The position numbers and the translations under genes were made by a program. A stretch of DNA of 11,502 nucleotides from contig JAQBNY010000177.1 in NCBI GenBank assembly GCA_028288315.1, forward strand, positions 1 to 11,502. Direction: 5' to 3'. Source of the DNA: Mucilaginibacter sp. GTDB taxonomy: Bacteria; Bacteroidota; Bacteroidia; Sphingobacteriales; Sphingobacteriaceae. This document shows, piece after piece, positions 8,075 through 11,502 of this stretch (within the stretch, counting starts at the first letter, position 1; each line of letters opens with the position of its first letter). The notes beneath the pieces are model-generated. The model was not told the origin of the DNA, made no database searches, and worked only from the letters and a program-made list of their open reading frames with translations.

Positions 8075-8099
8075 CAAAGTTTAGGGGTTATTATTCCGG

Positions 8100-8121
8100 C
8101 CGGTAAATTAAACCGGTAAAT
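8100..8121. repeat. Short direct repeat CCGGTAAAT x2
   Basis: CCGGTAAAT occurs at 8100-8108 and 8113-8121, a 13-bp period. The same stretch can pair CCGGT (8100-8104) with ACCGG (8112-8116). It lies in the 72-bp gap upstream of the phosphoesterase start, so it could be an operator or a small hairpin in the message leader. Function unknown. Confidence 0.5.
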
Positions 8122-8146
8122 AAGTAGTGCGCGGCGGCTTGTACTG

Positions 8147-8257
8147 TTATTCCTCGTCGTCCTCTTCATTAACCTTTAGTTCGTAAGGGCTAAGATAAAA
8201 GGCACCCAAAAGCACCAATAATCCTACTACAAACAAATAAGCAAATTCAAAATTCAT
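8147..8257 (-). CDS. Small single-span membrane peptide (36 aa), unknown function
   Basis: An ATG frame of 36 codons ending in TAA. The peptide begins MNFEFAYLF, has one strongly hydrophobic helix (about residues 5-22, core VVGLLVLLGAF), then SPYELKVN and a fully acidic end (EEDDEE). The arrangement of a membrane helix with an acidic tail is coherent and unlikely to arise from noise in AT-rich intergenic DNA. AAGGAAAG directly before the ATG is a purine-rich possible ribosome site, a little close. It sits between the DinB-like gene (71 bp gap) and the phosphoesterase gene (72 bp gap), all on the minus strand, so co-transcription is possible. I do not recognise a family. It may associate with a larger membrane protein, as many such peptides do, but nothing here names the partner. 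Confidence 0.6.
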   Translation of the reverse strand: MNFEFAYLFVVGLLVLLGAFYLSPYELKVNEEDDEE

Positions 8258-8328
8258 CTTTCCTTGTTTTTACAAATATCTTAAAATACAAATAATTATA
8301 GTGTTAAGACTATGTTAAATGTAAAAGG

Positions 8329-8859
8329 TTACTTTTTTGAAAAATTATTTTTTATTCTTTCGAGCTGCTTAAGGTGATGTTGTAAATGTATGCGAATGAA
8401 TTTTAACCATTGCTGTGCGTTCAGCATCCCCATTCGCGGGTGTTGCCACCGCGCTTTTAACGATGCATTTTGCACCAAACCGTCAATTCCATCAATACGT
8501 TTGCGTGTTTTTATAATAAGGTTTCTAGCTTCTTCCTTATTAATTTTTGTTGGGGCCATTTTAGCGGCAACAGATTCCGGCATTTTCACCCCTCCGGGCG
8601 GGAAACTATTCATCAACAGAATATAGTAACCCGCAAGGGTTAATCCTTTTTTTGTTGGCGGACAATTATTATTTGTGCAGCGCTCCAGCGCAATGCTCGA
8701 TCCCAGGCTTGCTTTCATTATATGATCATATACCTCGGCGTAACTCCAGCCACCCATTGGCGGGGTAGTGTCAAAAAGATCATCAGGCAGGGTATCTATT
8801 TCTTGGCGATAACTATCTAGTGCCACGTCAATAGCCCTACGCTCTTTAGCAATATTCAT
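8329..8859 (-). CDS. DinB-like (DinB/YfiT superfamily) putative metal-dependent protein
   Basis: A 176-residue cytosolic protein with the four-helix DinB_2 layout. The putative metal triad is H46 in GGWSYAEVYDHIMKA (36-50) and the HxxxH pair H158/H162 in the last helix; HPRMGMLNAQQW at 140-151 is the typical segment leading into that helix. Relatives include thiol-dependent transferases (bacillithiol or mycothiol S-transferases), but most Bacteroidota members have no known reaction and this one cannot be assigned. Despite the name it is unrelated to DNA polymerase IV. Its ATG overlaps the stop of the HAD gene by four bases (ATGA), so translation is very likely coupled to it and the two belong to one operon. 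Confidence 0.85.
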   Translation of the reverse strand: MNIAKERRAIDVALDSYRQEIDTLPDDLFDTTPPMGGWSYAEVYDHIMKASLGSSIALERCTNNNCPPTKKGLTLAGYYILLMNSFPPGGVKMPESVAAKMAPTKINKEEARNLIIKTRKRIDGIDGLVQNASLKARWQHPRMGMLNAQQWLKFIRIHLQHHLKQLERIKNNFSKK

Positions 8860-9584
8860 AATAATAAAGTTAACTCTTTTAAGTGGGTTATCTGTGCCGG
8901 CACATCAGCAGGTTTCTCCAAATTAAAGGGGTTAAAATAAATGGCATCCATTCCAAAGGCCAAAGCTCCGCGAATATCGGCCTCAATGCTGTCGCCAATC
9001 ATCAAGCTTTCATCTTTTGTAGCACCGGCTACACGCAAGGCATATTCAAAAATGGCCTTATCAGGTTTATTTACGCCCACCACTTCAGATATTATAACCT
9101 GGTCGAAATACTTAATAATGTCCGTATTATTTATTTTGGTTTCGGTTGATTCTTTAAATCCGTTTGATATTAAATGCAGGGTATATTTATCCTTTAGATA
9201 TGCTAATGTTTCATGCGCATGCGGAAACAAATTGGTTTTAGTTGGCCCAATTTTTACGTACTCATCTTCAAAGTCGTTTGGCAAAAGGTGAGGCGGTACT
9301 CCTAATTCAATAAATGTTTTTTTGAAGCGGGCTTCGCGCAACTCATCTTTACTTATCTCGCCTATGTGATATTGCGCCCACAGCAGGTGGTTGTTGCGGG
9401 TGTAAGTTTCAATAAACAGGTTGGCGGAGTGAAGGCCAATCTCGCTTAACTTATGCTTACCATACAGCTCATGCAAAGTTTCCTCAGCGTTTTTATCAAA
9501 ATCCCAAATGGTATGGTCAAGATCGAAGAAGATGTGTTTGTATTTGATTTCGAATTTCGAATTTTCGATTTCGGATTTAAGCAT
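8856..9584 (-). CDS. HAD-superfamily phosphatase, YjjG-type pyrimidine nucleotidase
   Basis: HAD hydrolase of 242 residues. Motif I FFDLDHT gives nucleophile D21 and acid D23, motif II is S140 (ISNG), motif III K173 (NKPD), and motif IV GDSIEAD gives D198 and D203; a helical cap lies between 30 and 120. The sequence FDLDHTIWDFDKNAEETL and the overall spacing match the YjjG group, which dephosphorylates non-canonical pyrimidine nucleotides, so the placement just after upp (uracil salvage) fits. Residues 1-13 precede the usual family start by about 12 residues, and this stretch is encoded by a 7-bp tandem repeat array (9549-9578). No ATG lies between 9584 and motif I, so the repeat-coded start must be used unless a non-ATG codon serves. 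It overlaps the DinB-like gene by four bases. Confidence 0.9.
   Translation of the reverse strand: MLKSEIENSKFEIKYKHIFFDLDHTIWDFDKNAEETLHELYGKHKLSEIGLHSANLFIETYTRNNHLLWAQYHIGEISKDELREARFKKTFIELGVPPHLLPNDFEDEYVKIGPTKTNLFPHAHETLAYLKDKYTLHLISNGFKESTETKINNTDIIKYFDQVIISEVVGVNKPDKAIFEYALRVAGATKDESLMIGDSIEADIRGALAFGMDAIYFNPFNLEKPADVPAQITHLKELTLLL
9549..9578. repeat. 7-bp tandem repeat array, left copy
   Basis: Four successive 7-base units of the type TTCGAAT, TTCGAAT, TTTCGAT, TTCGGAT on the plus strand. On the minus strand the unit reads ATCCGAA/ATTCGAA, the same unit as the right array at 9664-9696, so the two arrays are inverted relative to each other. This array lies inside the coding start of the HAD gene (residues about 3-13). 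Confidence 0.75.
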
Positions 9585-9635
9585 GACGGTTCAATTACAG
9601 ATTCTTACAATGATATTAATCTCATCATAACGAGA

Positions 9636-9664
9636 CAAAGTTAAACATTAATACATTTCACAAA
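9636..9664 (-). promoter_or_regulatory. Candidate promoter for the HAD-DinB operon
   Basis: On the minus strand TTTG (9664-9661), a 17-base spacer, then TAACTTTG (9643-9636), a full match to TAnnTTTG. It lies in the upp/HAD gap and would give a leader of about 45 bases before the ATG at 9584. This is the best promoter match in the window. Its upstream box abuts the right repeat array. Confidence 0.55.
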
Positions 9665-9696
9665 TCCGAAATTGAACATCCGAAATCCGAAATTTC
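9664..9696. repeat. 7-bp tandem repeat array, right copy (inverted)
   Basis: Units ATCCGAA at 9664, 9678 and 9685 in 7-base register, with a diverged unit (ATTGAAC) at 9671 and a partial unit at 9692. It ends directly at the upp stop codon (9697-9699). AAATCCGAAAT at 9662-9672 is an exact inverted copy of ATTTCGGATTT at 9568-9578. Confidence 0.75.
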
Positions 9697-10341
9697 CTAA
9701 GCCTTCTCCCCAAACGCCAGATCCCCGGCATCCCCCAAACCTGGTACTATGTAGGCTTTACTGGTCATTTCTTCATCAACAGCGCAAACCCATATCTGTG
9801 CTTTGGGCAAGTTGGCGCGTACGTGGGCAATGCCTACTGTACTGGCAATTACAGTGGCAATGTGCAGGGCCTTTATATCATACTGTGCCAGCAGTTCTTT
9901 ACAAACCAATACCATACTTTGCCCTGTGGCCAGCATGGTATCACAAATTATTAGCGTTTTGCCGTCAAGGTTGGGTTTTGAGATATGATCTACCTGTATA
10001 TTAAAACTGCCGCTTTGTTTAACCTTACGGTAGGCCGTTATAAAGGCAGAGTCGGACTGGTCAAAAAAGTTCATGAAGCCCTGGTGCAGTGGTAAACCGG
10101 CACGTAAGATGGTTGCCAGCACGGGCTGCACATCTGGCAGGTTAATATTAGCAATACCTAAAGGCGTAGTTACTTCACTTTCGGTATAAGTGAATGTTTT
10201 GCTTATCTCATAAGCCAATATCTCGCCCAACCGCTCTTGATTTTTGCGGAAACGGAACCTATCCTGTTGTAAGGCAGCATCACGCATTTCGGCCAAAAAC
10301 TGATTGGCAATGGTATTGGTCTTGTTAAGGATAAAGGGCAT
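9697..10341 (-). CDS. upp: Uracil phosphoribosyltransferase
   Basis: Cytosolic pyrimidine salvage enzyme: uracil plus PRPP gives UMP and pyrophosphate. The 214 residues match the family length. ILRAGLPL (78-85) is the conserved phosphoribosyl-side loop, LIICDTMLATGQS (130-142) the PRPP-binding motif with D134, and YIVPGLGDAGDLAFG (197-211) the uracil-binding segment near the C-terminus, with Leu where enterobacterial enzymes have Arg. The ATG at 10341 has a fitting promoter candidate 33-63 bp upstream. It is first in a minus-strand run; the following HAD gene lies 112 bp downstream across a pair of inverted 7-bp repeat arrays and has its own promoter candidate, so upp may be transcribed alone or read through. 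Confidence 0.96.
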   Translation of the reverse strand: MPFILNKTNTIANQFLAEMRDAALQQDRFRFRKNQERLGEILAYEISKTFTYTESEVTTPLGIANINLPDVQPVLATILRAGLPLHQGFMNFFDQSDSAFITAYRKVKQSGSFNIQVDHISKPNLDGKTLIICDTMLATGQSMVLVCKELLAQYDIKALHIATVIASTVGIAHVRANLPKAQIWVCAVDEEMTSKAYIVPGLGDAGDLAFGEKA

Positions 10342-10373
10342 TGCTTAGAAATTGGGGGTATATGTTCGTTAAA

Positions 10374-10404
10374 TAAATATAATATATGTTTACCGTAGCT
10401 ACAA
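10374..10404 (-). promoter_or_regulatory. Candidate upp promoter
   Basis: On the minus strand TTG (10404-10402), a 20-base spacer, then TATATTTA (10381-10374), one mismatch from TAnnTTTG. Transcription would begin some 25 bases before the upp ATG. Pattern match only. Confidence 0.4.
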
Positions 10405-10460
10405 CCATCAGGCCACAATAAATCGGTCTGTTAAAATAAATTGCATCCTCAATCGTCTGC

Positions 10461-10476
10461 TGACATAGGGCTGTCA
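10461..10476. promoter_or_regulatory. Dyad TGACA-N6-TGTCA in the upp/uvrB gap
   Basis: Perfect 5-bp inverted arms (10461-10465 and 10472-10476) separated by six bases, the geometry of a dimeric regulator site. CATCCTC occurs on both sides (10444-10450 and 10475-10481). No T-run follows. No known regulator is claimed. Confidence 0.3.
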
Positions 10477-10530
10477 TCCTCCCTTATTTACTTTGCATTT
10501 AAATGAATTAAACATTCAATAGTCAAAAAT

Positions 10531-10551
10531 GGTTAGTAACTAATGCTAACC
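10531..10551. promoter_or_regulatory. Dyad GGTTAG-N9-CTAACC upstream of uvrB
   Basis: Six-base inverted arms at 10531-10536 and 10546-10551, with an inner overlapping dyad TTAG-TAA-CTAA (10533-10543). It ends 24 bp before a -7-like TAAATTTG and so would cover the upstream promoter region of uvrB. A repressor site for a DNA-damage response is possible but unproven. Confidence 0.35.
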
Positions 10552-10574
10552 TTAAAACTGTAATCACTATTGCG

Positions 10575-10582
10575 TAAATTTG
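10575..10582 (+). promoter_or_regulatory. -7-like element TAAATTTG directly before uvrB
   Basis: Full match to TAnnTTTG ending six bases before the uvrB ATG; transcription would start almost at the start codon. No TTG is found at 17-23 bases upstream. A weaker alternative, TTACTTTG, is at 10488-10495. Confidence 0.3.
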
Positions 10583-10588
10583 TAATTG

Positions 10589-11502
10589 ATGGATTTTAAA
10601 ATAACCTCTCAATATGTACCTACCGGCGACCAGCCCAGCGCTATTAAGCAACTGGTTGAAGGTGTAAACAGCGGCGACCCTTTCCAAACCCTTTTGGGTG
10701 TAACCGGGTCTGGTAAAACATTTACCATTGCCAATGTAATTGAGCAAACTCAAAAACCTACACTAATATTAAGCCACAATAAAACATTGGCGGCACAGCT
10801 GTATGGCGAGTTTAAGCAGTTCTTCCCAGATAATGCGGTGAATTACTTTGTATCCTATTACGATTATTACCAGCCCGAGGCATTTATCCCCTCATCAAAT
10901 ACCTATATAGAGAAAGACTTGCAGATAAACGAGGAGATAGAAAAGCTGCGCTTGCGTACCACATCGGCACTTATGAGCGGCCGCAGGGATGTAATTGTAG
11001 TATCATCCATATCGTGTATTTATGGTATGGGTAACCCCGAGGATTTTGCCAATTCGGTATTCAAATTCGCGGTTGGTACCCGCATCAGCAGGAACGCTTT
11101 TTTACATCGGTTGGTAGAGATACTTTACGCCCGCACCACAGCCGACTTTAAACGCGGAACATTCCGTGTAAAAGGCGATACGGTAGATATTTTCCCGGCA
11201 TACATGGATTATGCTTACCGCATTTCTTTTTTTGGGGATGATATTGAAGAGCTAAGCACTTTTGACATTACCACCGGTAAAACCATAGAGAAGATGACGC
11301 ATATGGTGGTTTACCCCGCCAACTTGTACGTTGCCCCGCGCGAACGCTTCCAGCAATCGGTTTGGGCCATACAAGAGGAACTGGAAACCCGCAAAAAGCA
11401 ATTTATAGATGATGGCCGCTATATTGAAGCCAAACGTTTAGAAGAAAGGGTTAATTACGATCTGGAGATGATTCGTGAGCTGGGCTATTGCTCGGGTATT
11501 GA
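10589..11502 (+). CDS. uvrB: Excinuclease ABC subunit B, 5' part (cut by window end)
   Basis: Damage-verifying helicase-like subunit of UvrABC nucleotide excision repair. The frame starts at ATG 10589 and is open through 11502 (304 codons plus two bases); about the first 45% of the usual protein of about 670 residues is present. Visible: YVPTGDQPSAIKQL (9-22), Walker A GVTGSGKT (37-44), SHNKTLAAQLYGEF from about 62, the beta-hairpin segment YYDYYQPEAFIPSSNTYIEKD (aromatic residues that insert at the lesion) at about 90-110, and SSISCIYGMGNPEDF (about 142-156). The start agrees with the family N-terminus. It is divergent from upp. The helicase motifs of the second half and the UvrC-binding C-terminus lie beyond the window. 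Confidence 0.97.
   Translation, partial: MDFKITSQYVPTGDQPSAIKQLVEGVNSGDPFQTLLGVTGSGKTFTIANVIEQTQKPTLILSHNKTLAAQLYGEFKQFFPDNAVNYFVSYYDYYQPEAFIPSSNTYIEKDLQINEEIEKLRLRTTSALMSGRRDVIVVSSISCIYGMGNPEDFANSVFKFAVGTRISRNAFLHRLVEILYARTTADFKRGTFRVKGDTVDIFPAYMDYAYRISFFGDDIEELSTFDITTGKTIEKMTHMVVYPANLYVAPRERFQQSVWAIQEELETRKKQFIDDGRYIEAKRLEERVNYDLEMIRELGYCSGI

Noticed and set aside
8072..8082. AAACTTTG just before the phosphoesterase ATG as a -7 promoter element
   Set aside because: One mismatch, no TTG box at the right distance, and it would leave no leader.
9549..9696. CRISPR array
   Set aside because: The units are seven bases with no unique spacers, and the two blocks are inverted; no cas genes are present.
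9549..9696. Insertion sequence or MITE ends
   Set aside because: There is no transposase, no target-site duplication, and the inverted parts are tandem heptads, not unique terminal repeats.
9672..10004. Plus-strand open frame of 110 codons over upp
   Set aside because: Antisense to upp; begins inside the repeat array and is rich in Trp, Pro and His without a recognisable pattern.

Overview
The window looks like chromosome of a Bacteroidota bacterium of the Sphingobacteriaceae type (Mucilaginibacter/Pedobacter-like; inferred from gene content, not from a marker search). Supporting signs are a type IX secretion/gliding pair (PorV and GldJ), a FeoB-associated Cys-rich peptide, a GH18-deacetylase-GT2 fusion, AT-rich DNA with weak Shine-Dalgarno signals, and promoter-like sequences of the Bacteroidota form TTG...TAnnTTTG.

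Layout. (1) 12-3579, plus strand: a 54-residue FeoB-associated membrane peptide, then a 1121-residue three-domain membrane protein that probably makes and modifies an exopolysaccharide. Its GH18 domain appears to have lost the catalytic acid, while its deacetylase and glycosyltransferase motifs are intact. (2) 3579-5294: a hairpin separates it from the convergent porV-ispF pair on the minus strand, which overlap by one base. (3) 5295-5519: a 225-bp divergent region with promoter candidates for porV (left) and gldJ (right). (4) 5520-7121: gldJ, an FGE-fold lipoprotein without the enzyme's two cysteines, followed by a strong rho-independent terminator and a second AT-rich inverted repeat. (5) 7220-10341, all minus strand and transcribed from right to left: upp, a YjjG-type HAD phosphatase, a DinB-like protein, an unlisted 36-residue membrane peptide, and an LpxH-like metallophosphoesterase. 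(6) 10342-10588: a divergent region with an upp promoter candidate and two dyad sequences before uvrB. (7) 10589-11502: the 5' part of uvrB, cut by the window end.

How the genes fit together. PorV and GldJ both serve the type IX secretion system: PorV is the outer-membrane shuttle/acceptor for secreted substrates, GldJ is an outer-membrane lipoprotein needed for the secretion/gliding machinery. The large fusion protein would polymerise a sugar on the cytoplasmic side and deacetylate it on the periplasmic side. The rest are housekeeping genes: isoprenoid synthesis (ispF), pyrimidine salvage (upp), nucleotide clean-up (YjjG-like), lipid A or related phosphoester hydrolysis (LpxH-like) and excision repair (uvrB).

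The least ordinary items are the paired 7-bp tandem arrays in opposite orientation around the upp/yjjG gap, one of which encodes the N-terminus of the HAD protein; the small membrane peptide at 8147-8257; and the degenerate GH18 domain. No mobile element, CRISPR array, tRNA or rRNA gene was seen. No clearly new multi-gene system was found.
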